This document shows positions 10,401 to 19,759 of a DNA stretch of 60,170 bases, one piece after another. Each line of letters begins with the position of its first letter. Position 1 is the stretch's first letter. The translations under genes and the position numbers were made by a program. Source of the stretch: Micromonospora parastrephiae (GTDB taxonomy: Bacteria > Actinomycetota > Actinomycetes > Mycobacteriales > Micromonosporaceae). A model generated the notes under the pieces. That model was not told the origin of the DNA. It did no database searches and saw only the letters and a list, made by a program, of their open reading frames with translations. Location of the stretch: positions 1-60,170 of the forward strand of contig NZ_JAEVHM010000015.1 of the NCBI RefSeq assembly GCF_016802865.1, given 5' to 3'.

Positions 10401-13241
10401 TGCCCCGCCCGCCTTCGCCCGCAGCGCTGCGGCGAACCGCCCGGTGGCGAGAAGCTCCGCCGGGGCGGTCTCCACCGTGCCCGCCGCGTGGACCACTCCG
10501 CGTACCTCGGGCATCGCCTCCAGTGCCGAACAGGCCGCTGCCAACCGCTGCGGATCGTCGCACCCGCCGCCCCGGTAGGCGACCTGCACGTCGGCACCGC
10601 GCAGGTCGTCGAGGAGCTGCGTCGCCGGCGTCGGCAGGTCCCCGACACCTCGCCTGCCGATCAGCAGCAGGTGTCGCGCCCCCCGTCGAACCAGATCCGC
10701 GGCGATCTCCCGTCCGACAGCGCCGAGCCCGCCGGTGATGATGTAGGTGGCGTCGGCGCGCACGGGCAACCGCGGCTCGTGTTCGGTGGCCGGACGCAGC
10801 CGAGCGCCGAAGACGTCGCCGCGGCGCACCGCGATCAGGTCCTCGACCGGGCCGTCGTCCTCCGCCGCCGGCGAGGTGAGGTGACCCAGCAACGCGTACA
10901 CGTCGGTCTCGGTCACCTCCCACGGCAGGTCGACCACGCCACCCCAGACGTCACCGAATTCGAGGCCCAAAACGGGCGCCAACCCGTGCACCGGGCCGTG
11001 GCCGCCGGCGGCGGAATCATGCTCGTCGACGCGCAGGCCGCCCCGGGTGACCGCGACGGCCCGACCTCCCACGGGAACTGCGCGGGACAGGGCGGTCACC
11101 GCCGCCGTGACCGCCGCGCACGACGCAGCGGCCTCGCTGACGAACGTCTCGGGCCGCTCGGTCGGTGCTGCCTTCATCGCCATCACGAGCGCCACCCGCC
11201 CCGGTGACCGGTCCTGCCAGAACCGCTGCCAACCTGGCGCGTCCGCGGGCAGCTCGGCGTATGCCCAGCCGGGCGGCGGTTCGCCGTAGGAGGACCGCTC
11301 GGCACCGCCGGGGCCCGGCGGCCGCGGCACCAGGATCGTGCCGGGCAGGCCCTGGGCCGCCGCCGACACACTGATTCGGAACAGGAGGTCAGCGTCGTCG
11401 CCCGCCAGGACGAGGCGGTGGTCGGTCGGCGCCGCGACCGCCGCCCGACCGATCGGCGACCAGCCGACTGTGTGCGCCGAAACAGGTTGGCTTCTGGTCG
11501 GCTCCCCGGCCGGTGTCGGCAGGGGATCCGGACCGTGCCGGCGCCGCTGCCACGGGTAGGTCGGGATGTCTATGAGGTCCCGCACCGGCACTGCCGCCGT
11601 TGGCCGTGGGTCGTCCTGCCCGGATGCCAGGAGGGTCACGCCGGGCGAGGGACGGCCCTCGGCCAACGCTCGCAGCGCTTCGACCGCCGTGCCCGGTTCG
11701 GTGGCGGCGATCCGGGCGGCGATGTCCATCCGGGTCCGCCCGTACACCGCCATGGCGGCGAACGCCGGGTAGTCGCCGGGGGCCAGCCCGGCGAGATGTT
11801 CGGCGTACCGGGCGGCCAGTGCGCGCAACGCCTCAGGGGTACGGGCGCTCAGGTCGAAACCGTTGGTCGTGGCGGGCCGAGCAGGCGTGCCGGCCCACCC
11901 GCCGAGGATGACGTGGGCGTTGGTGCCGCTCATGCCGAACGAGCTGACCGAGGCGTACCGGCCGTTGTCGCTGGCCCAGGCCATCGGCTCCACGGGCACG
12001 GTGATGCCCGTACCGGACAGGTCAGTCCTCGGGTTCAGGGTGCGGAAGTGCACAACCGGTGGGATCCGCCGGTGGCGCAGGCACAGCACGGCCTTGATCA
12101 GCCCGGCTATCCCGGCTGCTGCCTCCAGGTGCCCGACATTCGTCTTGACGGCACCAACCGGCAACGCGGCCTGGTCGTTGCGGCGTCCGAGCGCCGTGGC
12201 CAGCGCCTCCATCTCGATCGGGTCGCCGAGCGCGGTCCCGGTGCCGTGGGCCTCCACGTAGCCGATGTCGGCCGGCGCGAGGCCCGCGTCGGCCAGGGCT
12301 GCGTCGATCAGGGCGACCTGTGACAACACGTTCGGTACGGTGAAACCGCTCGACCGCCCGTCGGCATTCACCGCCGAGCCCCGCAGCACCGCGTGCACCC
12401 GGTCGCCGTCGCGTAGCGCGTCGTCCAGCCGCTTGAGGACCACGACCCCGCAGCCCTCGCCCCGGGTGAACCCGTTGGCGCGCGCGTCGAAGGTCTTGCA
12501 CCGCCCGTCCGGCGCCAGGGAGCGGGTGGCGGCCACCAGCCGCATGGACCGTGGGGACATGACGAGGTTGGCCCCGGCGGCGAAGGCCATCTCGCACTCG
12601 CCGCGCCGCAGTGCCTGCACCGCCAGGTGCACCGCGACCAGAGACGACGAGCAGGCGGTGTCGACGGCCAGCACCGGCCCGTTCAGGCCCAACGCGTGGG
12701 CGACCCGGCCGGCCGCGAAGTTGTGCCCGTTACCGGTGGTGGCGTAGGCGTCCGGTTCGCCACTGAGCCAGTCCCGGTAGTCCTGCCACATGATGCCGAG
12801 GTACAGCCCCGCCCGCGTGTCGCGCAGCCGGTCGGCCGGTAGGCCGGCGTTCTCCATGGCCTCCCAGGCGACCTCCAGCAACAGCCGGTGCTGGGGGTCG
12901 AGGTGCCGGGCCTCGCGCGGACTTATACCGAAAAAGTCCGCGTCGAAGTCGAGGACCTCGTCGAGAAAACCGCCGCGGTGCGGCAGCCCTTCCCACTCCC
13001 TGGCGAAAGCTCCCATCCGCGAGCGTGGCATTTCCCGCACGAGGTCGTGTCCGCCGATCAGGGCCTTCCAATAGCCGCCCAGGTCGGCGATTCCGCCCGG
13101 TAGACGCAGGCCGACGCCGACGATCGCGACCGGCGACATGCTCTCCTGCTGCTCCAGTCGACGCCGCAACGTCCGGATCGTGTCCCGGGCGCGGCTGAGC
13201 GGGGTCGTCCGGCCCGTGTCCGAAGTTTCGGGCTGCTCCAT
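4422..13241 (-). CDS. Type I PKS, two modules: KS-KR-ACP (no AT) and KS-AT-DH-KR-ACP
   Basis: A 2939-residue protein. I place the start at ATG 13241, which overlaps the upstream PKS stop by one base (TGATG). Module 1: docking helix 14-33, KS 36-447 (Cys197, His332, His371), no AT although a linker ending IPTYPWQRRRH is kept, KR with TGGLGAVG at 836-843 and YASAN at 980-984, ACP Ser1139. Its KR lacks the LDD-type Asp, hinting at A-type stereochemistry. Module 2: KS from ~1209 (Cys1373), AT with GHSVGE and an AFHS motif typical of malonyl-CoA choice, DH with HRLFGTVSVP and LLDSCLQ, KR with TDD (B-type) and YAAAN, ACP with GLDSIMV. Module 1 should leave a hydroxyl, module 2 a double bond. Confidence 0.95.
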   Translation of the reverse strand: MEQPETSDTGRTTPLSRARDTIRTLRRRLEQQESMSPVAIVGVGLRLPGGIADLGGYWKALIGGHDLVREMPRSRMGAFAREWEGLPHRGGFLDEVLDFDADFFGISPREARHLDPQHRLLLEVAWEAMENAGLPADRLRDTRAGLYLGIMWQDYRDWLSGEPDAYATTGNGHNFAAGRVAHALGLNGPVLAVDTACSSSLVAVHLAVQALRRGECEMAFAAGANLVMSPRSMRLVAATRSLAPDGRCKTFDARANGFTRGEGCGVVVLKRLDDALRDGDRVHAVLRGSAVNADGRSSGFTVPNVLSQVALIDAALADAGLAPADIGYVEAHGTGTALGDPIEMEALATALGRRNDQAALPVGAVKTNVGHLEAAAGIAGLIKAVLCLRHRRIPPVVHFRTLNPRTDLSGTGITVPVEPMAWASDNGRYASVSSFGMSGTNAHVILGGWAGTPARPATTNGFDLSARTPEALRALAARYAEHLAGLAPGDYPAFAAMAVYGRTRMDIAARIAATEPGTAVEALRALAEGRPSPGVTLLASGQDDPRPTAAVPVRDLIDIPTYPWQRRRHGPDPLPTPAGEPTRSQPVSAHTVGWSPIGRAAVAAPTDHRLVLAGDDADLLFRISVSAAAQGLPGTILVPRPPGPGGAERSSYGEPPPGWAYAELPADAPGWQRFWQDRSPGRVALVMAMKAAPTERPETFVSEAAASCAAVTAAVTALSRAVPVGGRAVAVTRGGLRVDEHDSAAGGHGPVHGLAPVLGLEFGDVWGGVVDLPWEVTETDVYALLGHLTSPAAEDDGPVEDLIAVRRGDVFGARLRPATEHEPRLPVRADATYIITGGLGAVGREIAADLVRRGARHLLLIGRRGVGDLPTPATQLLDDLRGADVQVAYRGGGCDDPQRLAAACSALEAMPEVRGVVHAAGTVETAPAELLATGRFAAALRAKAGGAWSLHLAALSWPLDFFVLVSSVSALWGSPGHGAYASANGALDALAAYRRSVGLPAVSIAYGPWALDGGGMADAELRAQSVRIGVGALSAERGCAALTARAPSAAGHLVACPIDPYRLTEVMAGVRRRGLFAELDTPDAPDAPSVGAGIIALPEGARDAALREHVARLLAVQLGHAEGGDLPRTSGFSDLGMDSIMAVDLARAVSAELGVRVSAADVFDHPTIAELAAFLTEILSAEAARSDREVRTSVRVASPREQSDTASGEPIAIVGMAGRFPGADSVDELWQLLRGGHDGVTAVPGDRWDGARFSGRITTDQGGFLNDIARFDAGFFGIPTREAVNTDPQQRLLLEAAWHALEDAAMDPRALAGSQTGVFVGVSYADYARVLARGGADRIDAYYGTGTALNAVAGRVAYLLGLAGPAMAVDTACSSSLVALHLALRSLRSHETDTALAGGVNVLLDPMSSISVSRARMLSPDGRCRTFSADANGFVRAEACGVLVLKRLRDARRDGDLVLALVRGSAVNSDGASAGLTAPNGTAQERLLATALADAGVAGRELSYLEAHGTGTALGDPIELGAAWRVLGPGRRPGEPLHVGSVKSNIGHCESAAGIVGVIKTVLALRHDLIPANLHFTRPNPQVPWAEMNVRVVDRPTPWWRDGRARVAGVSGFGFTGTNAHVVLSDPGDAPVARRPAADGSSDGTRLLLLSAPDTAGLERLSRTWLDRLESADEEEMADLTRTAAVGRAHLAYRRAVLGRTRKQLLDGLRRPVRGHPAGGPPRVAFLFSGQGSQYAGMGRELYESEPTFRAAFDECAQLLGPDVGASLTNLVFSGGDDSILAETRLTQPALVALEVALASLWESWGVTPVAVIGHSVGEIAAALYAGVMDLPAGMRLVAQRASLMQRTEPGAMLSVAAAEDRVAMHIAGTSLDIAAVNAPEATVVSGRPAEIEALAAKLSAEGLPVRRLSVTRAFHSRLLDPVLDEFAGASAPLRFQAPRIPVVSNLTGDVVDSLEADYWVRQARRPVRFLDGARRLRELGVDFCLEIGPDATLVNLVRGAGSAPPGRGVSSLRRGANERGALLIAARALYEAGQDLDWARAYPYGARRAHAPGYPFAATRHWPDMPQPAESHPSAPPPWGTEIRSPALAGRVFRTHRSPEYPPHLADHRLFGTVSVPAASHTATALSAVAADDAPIVLEDLHFPQALVLREGERYETQIHESQDTGESRSLRVQSLLDPETGRWIEHLVARIVSGTDSLSTPTISPDVFIAAADRRLSGTEFYRHLHGLGYHLGPSFRWIDRIWIRGDEALVSFAKPDEMDEDPASYQIHPGLLDSCLQSSVVFEVRPPDDTVADGQALAIPFAAARLSFSGRPVPGRRLWAHVRAVRHDTGRGGRAQVEVADLHMFDQTGVTVLTVDGFRLRSAPRSLLETSLRAGVRHAYSLHWARHTPAPAAASVGSAARIALLGAGRQPGQAVREALGGRGYHVTTVRAEDLTGLDADLVVDTRFADPTLGRGPSDALTATEELTRALRVAPRNIPYAVIGGSAPPIREALWGLLASLEAETARVLPRIALADDWDGSAFATVVAELLGRPARGVRLQVAADGVRTLRLRRDTAAANGRYPVGGALITGGLGALGLRLAGFLARQGTPSITLMARSAPTTAARAQLDELATGGTRVHVVTGDVTNPEDCRRAVDEAGEVTPLRSVWHLAGGTDDRTFERLDRSSIEKVFAAKAYGAANIAEVLRNHPLDAFVLFSSASTVLGSPGQTNYAAANGYLDGFAETLRVQGVPATSIDWGPWIPAGGGGLADSPEALAAARRLGMRAIDDDEAEQLVRLALTGGRSRLVAAAVDLGRHSALVEGGALVPDEPAGRRGWLADDLAELGHEARRDRLREAVAAATREVLGDDVEVTDEWGFGDLGLDSIMVMDLRARLSHALARDLPATVALDHPTISDLTDHLMRRIVPPASATNGGGPEGSRLGELMAAVQADLEEAE

Positions 13242-16200
13242 CAACGGGGTTTCTCCAATCCGGGCCCGGCGGCCAGCCGCTCGCACAGCGCCATCGCGAC
13301 CGCGCGGGGGCTGCCATGCGCCCACAGCAACGTCGGGGGCAGGCGGAGGCCGAACGCGCCTCCAGGCGGTTGCGCAGTTCCAGGCCCATGAGCGAGTCGA
13401 GACCAAGGTGCTTGAAGTTCGCGTCCGGCCGGATGCTCTGGGCGTCCATCCGCAACACCCGACCCGTCAGGTCCCGCACCCCGTCCTCGGCGATGCCGAG
13501 CCGGCTGTCCGGGTCGGCCTCGCCGAGGCGGGCGAGCAGCCCGCCACCGGCGGTCGTCCCCTCCAGGCCGGACAGCGACAGCAGGCGCTCCCAACTCGGG
13601 CTCGCCGCGGTGTCGGGATAGGCGTCGAACCACTGCCGCAGGTTCACCGCCACGTAGCCGACGACCACGTCGCCGCGAGCGATCATCCGGGTCAGCGCTG
13701 GCCACATCTCGTCCACCGCGACGCCCGCCATGCCCCGCGCTTCGAGCCGGTCGCCGCGTGCGGCGTCCTGCGCGGCCAGCCCGCTTCCGGTGACCGGGCC
13801 CCACTGCACGCTGAGTGCCGGCAACCCGCGGCCCCGACGGGCCTCGGCGAAGGCGTCCAGGTAGGCGTTGGCGGCGGCATAGGCGGCCTGCCCGGCGTTA
13901 CCCACGAGCGTCGCCGCGGAGGAGAACAGGACGAGGTGCTCCAGCGGATCGTCGGCGGTAACGGTCGCCAGGTTCCGCACACCGTCGACCTTCGGCCGGA
14001 GCACAGCCGTCAACTGCTGGGGCGTGAGGTTCTGGATCGTGGCGTCGGCCAGGCCCCCGGCCGCGTGGAAAACCCCGCGCAGCGGCGGCAGGAGTTCGCG
14101 CAGCTCCGCCACGACCCGCCGGACCGCCGGGGCGTCGGCGACGTCACACGGCCGGACCTCCACCCGAGTGCCGCGGTCCCGCAACGCCGCAAGGCGCGCG
14201 GCGGCGGACGCGTCCGGGGCGGAGCGACCGAGCAGGACGAGAGCACCCGCTCCGTTCTCGGCGAGAAACTCGGCAAGCGAGAGCCCGAGCGCCCCTAGGC
14301 CACCCGAGATCAGGTACGTGCCGTCGGTGCGGAGCCAGGCCGTCGGCGGGCCTGCCGGTTTCGGCGGTGTCTTCCCGCCCCGGGTGATCCTGGCCCCCAG
14401 ACGTCGGCCGCCCCGACGGGCGATCTGGTCCTCTGCGTCGTCGTGCAGGATCTCCGCCGCCAGCGACGCCGTGGCGGTCCGTACCGCGCCGTACTCGACG
14501 TCGATCAGGCGAGCCGCCAGTTCGGGATGTTCGCGTTGCAGGACCCGGGTGTAGCCCGAGTAGAGCGCCGACCCCGGATCCGGGACGTCGCCCGCGTCAA
14601 CCGCCAGGGCGTTCTCCGTGACGATCACGAGGCGTGGTGGTGCGCCGAGCCGAACACAGCCGCGGACCAGTGCGGTGAGCCGGAGCAACCCGTCCCGTTG
14701 GGCGGGCAGTCCGGCGTCGGCGGCGGGCGCGACGAAGACCAGGCCGTCGCAGGTGCCCTCGGCGAGCAGGCGGTCGGGCTCCGCCCCGTCACGGACGACG
14801 GCGGTCCCGTCGGCCCCCGCGCTCGAGAGGGCGGCGGCAAGCACGTCGGCGGGTTCGCCGGCCGCCGAGTGCACGATCCACCGGCCGGAGGCGCCGGCCG
14901 TCCGGATCGGGGGCAACGGCACCCACTCGACGTGGTGCAGGCGCTCGGCCTCGACCTGCGGGTCACCGGCGAGCGCGGTGAGCTCCAATCCCTCAACGGT
15001 CAGCACCGGGCGACGTCTGTCGTCGAAGACCTGTACGTCCAGCAGACCGTCGCCACGCCGTACGGCGTGCGACCACAGCGTCGTTGCTGGCTGCTCGGGC
15101 AGGTCCCACCAGATCCGGTGGATGCCGGTGGGTACCAGCGCGGTGTCCCCGTCGCAGAGCGCGATCGCCACCTGCAGCGCGCCATCCAGCAGGGCCGGGT
15201 GCAGCGCGTGGGAGCGCTGGCCGCGGGCGAGCCGCTCGGGCAGCGACACCTCGCCCAACGCCTCGTTCCCGCCCTTGCGGAGCAGCAGGGTTCCCAGGCA
15301 TCGGAAGGCGGGACCGTAGCCGAGCCCCCGCCGGGCGCAGTTGGCGTAGAACTCACCGTCCCGGGTCGACTCGTCGTCGCCGGACCAGTCCGGCCAGAGC
15401 GGCGGGGCGGCGAAGGCCGGGTGTCCGTTGGCCCGGGCCACGGCGTTGACCTCCCAGCGTTCCGCGCCCTCGGGCAGCGACAACAGGCGAAAGGCAGGTC
15501 CCTCCTCGGCGTCGTCGCGCCACTCGACGGTCAGGCGTGCGGGAGTCTCGCCCAGCGCCACCGGACTGACGAATCGGACGTCCGCCAGGCCGCCCGGGGT
15601 GGTGCCGGTCCGCCCACGCATGGCGTCCAGCGCGAACAACAGGACGACGGCACCGGGCAGCACCGGCGTGCCGTAAACCCGGTGGTCGCCCAACCAGGGC
15701 AGGTCGGGCAGGGACAGCTCGAGCGGAGCGTGCCACGTGCCGCTCTGGCCGACGGCCGGCTCCAGTGCGACAGCGAGGCCGCGGGCAACGCCCCGGCTGC
15801 GGGTCCGCTCCGCGATCCAGTACCGCTGCGGGCGTAGCGGGTAGCCGGGGACCGGCACCGGATCCCGGCTCGGTAGTCCGCCGAAAGGCTCCAACCCGGT
15901 GACGTAGCCGCGCGCCAGCGCCGTCGAAAGGTCGCGGGCCGAGCCGGCGTCGCGGTGCAGGGTCGGCAGTACGACGGTCGGCTCGGCCCGGAACCCCGCG
16001 ACTCCCTCGATCGCGTTCGTCAGGACGGGATGGGCGCTGACCTCGACGACGTGTGTCACCCCGGTGTCCAACAGAGCCTGCATGGCGTCCGCGAACAGGA
16101 CCGGCCGGCGCAGGTTCTCCGCCCAGTACGCCGCGTCCATCTCCCGTCCGTCGACCAGCCGGGACCGCACCGTGGACATCAGCTCGACGTGCGCGTCCCT

Positions 16201-18456
16201 CGGCCGGACGGCGGCCAGCGCGCTGAGTAGGTCGTCACGTAGGTCGTCCATCGCCGGGCTGTGCGAGGCGTAGTCGACGTTGACCAGCCGGCAGTGCACG
16301 CCGTCGGCCTCCAACAATTCGCTGAGCACCAGCACCTCGTCGGCGTCCCCGGACAGCACACACGACGTCGGCCCGTTGTGGACCGCGAGCGCGACGTGGT
16401 CCTCGAAGCCGTCGAGCGCTGCTCGGGCCGCGTCGGGGTCGAGTTCCACGGCGAGCATCCGGCCGAGTCCGCTGGACCGTCGGACGATGGCACTGCGGCG
16501 CGCCACGACTGACGCCGCATCCTCGTACGACAGGATTCCCGCCAGGGTGGCCGCTGCGATTTCGCCCTGGCTGTGCCCGACCACCACATCGGGCTCGACG
16601 CCGCTGGCCCGCCACGACTCGGCGAGGCCCAGCGACACGGCCCAGAGGACGGGCTGCAGCATGTCGATGCGGGTCAACCACTCCTCGTCCGCGTCATCGC
16701 TGAAGAAGTCGAGCAGGTCCCAGTTCGTATGGGCTCGAAGCGCCTCGCCGCACCTCGTGACCACCTCGGCGAACCGTGGGCAGTCCCGGAAGAGTTGCCG
16801 GCCCATACCGCTCCACTGCCACCCCTGACCGGGAAAGACGAAGGCCGTGCGGCCCCGCGGCACCGCCCATCCCACCACCGCGCCGGGGACCTCCAAGTCC
16901 TCCCAGCGTCCCGGCCGCCCCTGTCCCAGCCGGCCGGCGACGGCCGACACCTCTGCCAGCCTGGTCGAGGCCGCCAGCGCATCGCACGCCACCACCCCGC
17001 CTCGGACGGGAAAGTGGTCACGGCGCCAGGCCAGCGTGCCCGCCAGGCCGGCCATGCCGCCGGACGTGGTCGGCAGGGCCTCGCGCAGTTGGTCCGCGCG
17101 CTGCGCCAGCGCGGCCCCGTCCTTGGCGGACAGCGCGAGCAGGAACTCCTGCTCCGCCACCGGTTTCGCCGCCTCGGTGGGCCGGCCGGCCTGCTCGGGC
17201 GGTCCGGTCACGACCACATGGGCATTGGTGCCTCCCCATCCGAAGGAACTGACGCCCAGGTAGAGGGGTCCCGCCGCCGGTAGAGGTTCGGGCTCGCGCA
17301 CCACCCGTACGCCGAGTCTCGCGAAGTCGATCGCGGGGTTGAGTTCGGCTGAGTGCCGACTCGGTGGCAACGTGCGGTGTCGGATGGCGAGGAGCAGCTT
17401 GACCAGGCCGGCGATGCCGGCGCTAGCCTCGAGGTGACCGATGTTTGTCTTGATCGAACCGATCCGCACCGGTCTGTCGGCCCGGCCCAACACCGCACCG
17501 ACGGCAGCGGCTTCGATCGGGTCCCCCCGTCCCGTCCCGGTTCCGTGCGCCTCGATGTACCACGGAGCCGGCACTCCGCCGCCGTAGGCGCGGCGCAACA
17601 GATCCTCCTGCCCCTCCTGGCTGGGGGTGACGAGGCTGTCGCCCCCTCCGTCGTTGTTGACCACGGTGCGCACCACCACCCCGTGCACGTGGTCACCGTC
17701 GGCGAAAGCCCTCGCAAGGGTCTTGAGGTAGAGCGCCACGACTCCCTCGCCCCGGACGAACCCGTTGGCCCCCGCGCCGAACGCGGCGCAGCGCCCGTCG
17801 GGTGACAGTCCACCGAAGTGGGTCAGGCCCACGGTGACGTGCGGGTGCACCATGAGGTTGGTCGCGCCGACCAGAGCGGCGTCGATCTCCCCCTGCCGCA
17901 ACGCCTGGACGGCCAGGTGGAGGGCGACGAGCGAGGAGGAGCAGCCCGTCTCGACGGTCATGCTCGGTCCACGTAGCCGGTAGTGGTACGACAGGCGCGC
18001 CGCGATCACGTCCAGGGCGTTGCCGACCAGGCTGTGCGGTGTCGGTTCGACCGCCCGTTCAAGGCGTAGCAGTTCGTAGTCGTGCCATGAGGCGCCGACG
18101 TACACCCCCGTGCGTGTGCCGGCCAGGTCGGCGCTGCGCACCCCGCCGTCCTCCAGCGCACGCCAGCTCGTCTCGAGCAGCAACCGCTGCTGCGGGTCCA
18201 CCACCGCTGCCTCACGGGGCGACACCCCGAAGAAGGCGGCGTCGAACCGGTCCGCCCCGTCGAGGAAGCCGCCCACGGCCTGAATCTCGCGCTCCGGGTC
18301 CAGCACGGCGGAGCTGTCCCAGCGGTCGGACGGAACCGGACCGATCGCGTCGTCACCGCCCAGGAGCAGGGCCCACAGGTCGTCCACATCCGCCGCGCCG
18401 GGAAACCGACCGGCCATTCCGACGACGGCGACGGCTTCCGCGGGATCGTAGGTCAT
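13241..18456 (-). CDS. Type I PKS, KS-AT-DH-KR-ACP (first PKS gene; apparent frameshift)
   Basis: Translated to about 1738 residues if one missing base near 13355 is restored. The KS starts at residue 9 with no docking helix; its nucleophile Cys172 sits in VETGCSSSL instead of the usual DTACSSSL. AT about 535-825 with FPGQGWQWSG, GHSQGE (Ser629) and YASHS (729-733), which predicts methylmalonyl-CoA. DH with HRVYGTPVLPG (His925) and LLDGALQ. KR with SGGLGALG, an LAD motif suggesting B-type, and YAAAN. ACP with GLDSLMG. The frame breaks inside the last ACP helix: one frame gives RNRLEAR, the other resumes FGLRLPPTLLWAHGSPR and ends exactly at the next gene's start. Without a loading module it may choose its own starter. 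Confidence 0.9.
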
Positions 18457-18458
18457 GT

Positions 18459-19759
18459 CTAGGCCCTTCCTGTTCTCGGAATCTGCGCGTCCTCGCCGAG
18501 TGGTGCCGCACCCACTGGCTGCCCACTCCTCGGGACGGGCACGTCGGCCTCCGGCGTCCTCCGGCGCAGGCGGTGCAGCAGGGACAGCAGGGGGCCGGTC
18601 ATCGCCGTGGTCACCAGGGCCATCACGACCATGAGGGAGTACAGCGCGTTGTCGAGCAGCTCGAGTTGCAGCCCGACTCCGAGGATGACCAGTTCGGTCA
18701 GGCCGCGTGTGTTCATGAGTACGACGAGCGTGAGGGCCGGGCGGGCGGCCAGCCCTTGGGTGCGTGCCCCCAGGTAGGTGCCGCCGACCTTGCCGAGGAC
18801 CGAGACCGCGAGGATGACGCCGAGCAGGGCGAGATCGGTGAGGTCCAGGGCCGTCAGGTCGACCTGTTGACCTGCCATGACGAAGTACACGGGCAACAGC
18901 AGGGCGGTGATCTGCCCGATCGGGACGGCGATGTCAGTGCGGGCGCCGGCGACATCCGGTCTCGGCACGACGGTGCCGAAGAGGAAGGCGCCGAAGATGT
19001 AGTGCAGCCCGATCGCCTCCGTGACCGCGCCCGAGAGCAGGACACCGGTCACCACGATGACGAAAGCCCACCCGGCGGCCGATGGTCGCCACCACTCCGG
19101 GCAAGGACCGCCTTGAGCAGTGGCCGGACCACGAACACGAGCACCACGATGAAGGGCACGATCAGCGCCGCCCGCCAGTACTGGCCGCCGTGGCCGGCGG
19201 CCGCCTGCACCGTCGCGAGGACGGTCCAGGCCACGACGTCGAGGGTGGCCGCCGCGGCGAGAGCGATCACCGCGACAGCCGGGTCGACGACTCGGCTGCT
19301 CTTGATGATCCTCGCCAGGACCGGAAGGGCGGTCACCGAGACTGCCAGCCCCATGAACACCATGAACGCCGTCGGATGCCCGGAGGAGTGCCGCTGCGGC
19401 AGGAGATAGGCGAGGCCAGCGCCCAGGGCGAACGGCACGAGCAGGGAGCCGAGGACGGTTCCGGTGACGATTCGGCCCCGCCTGAGCAGGATCCGGTGTT
19501 CCAGCTCGAATCCGACCGAGAACATGAAGAGCGCGACTCCGACGTCGGCCAGGGCCCGCAGCACCGGACGCAGTTCCGGGGGGAACAGCATCGAGGTGAA
19601 CACCCCGTCGAGGAGAGTGGGCCCGAGCAGGATGCCGGCGACGATCTCGCCGACGACCGGAGGTTGCCCGATCCTGGTGGCTGCGGCCGCGAGGACCCTC
19701 GCGACCAGCAGGATCACCGCCAAGCTGACGAACAGGAGCTGGATCTGGTGGCTGGTCAA
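18459..19759 (-). CDS. CPA2-type cation/proton antiporter (apparent frameshift)
   Basis: A membrane exchanger of the KefB/NapA-like Na+(K+)/H+ antiporter family, about 433 residues after correcting one base. The N-terminal part (19759-19049) has PPVVGEIVAGILLGPTLL and repeated hydrophobic helices, ending off-frame in SGGDHRPPGG. The C-terminal part continues in another frame from WAFVIVVTGVLL through IGLHYIFGAFLFG and MNTRGLTELVIL, both family hallmarks. The break lies near 19073-19085 in a GC-rich run; total length is one base short of a multiple of three. It starts at TTG overlapping the halogenase stop by four bases and ends two bases before the first PKS gene. It may serve in export, pH balance or self-protection; that is inference. 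Confidence 0.85.

Noticed and set aside
12730..13240. C-terminal extension of the first PKS beyond 13241
   Set aside because: That frame follows the apparent deletion at ~13355; the alternative frame keeps the ACP consensus and ends in a stop-start overlap with the next PKS.
13241..18456. Calling the first PKS a 6-methylsalicylate or orsellinate synthase
   Set aside because: Domain order and length fit, but the AT has a methylmalonyl-type YASH motif and I cannot place the KS phylogenetically by eye.
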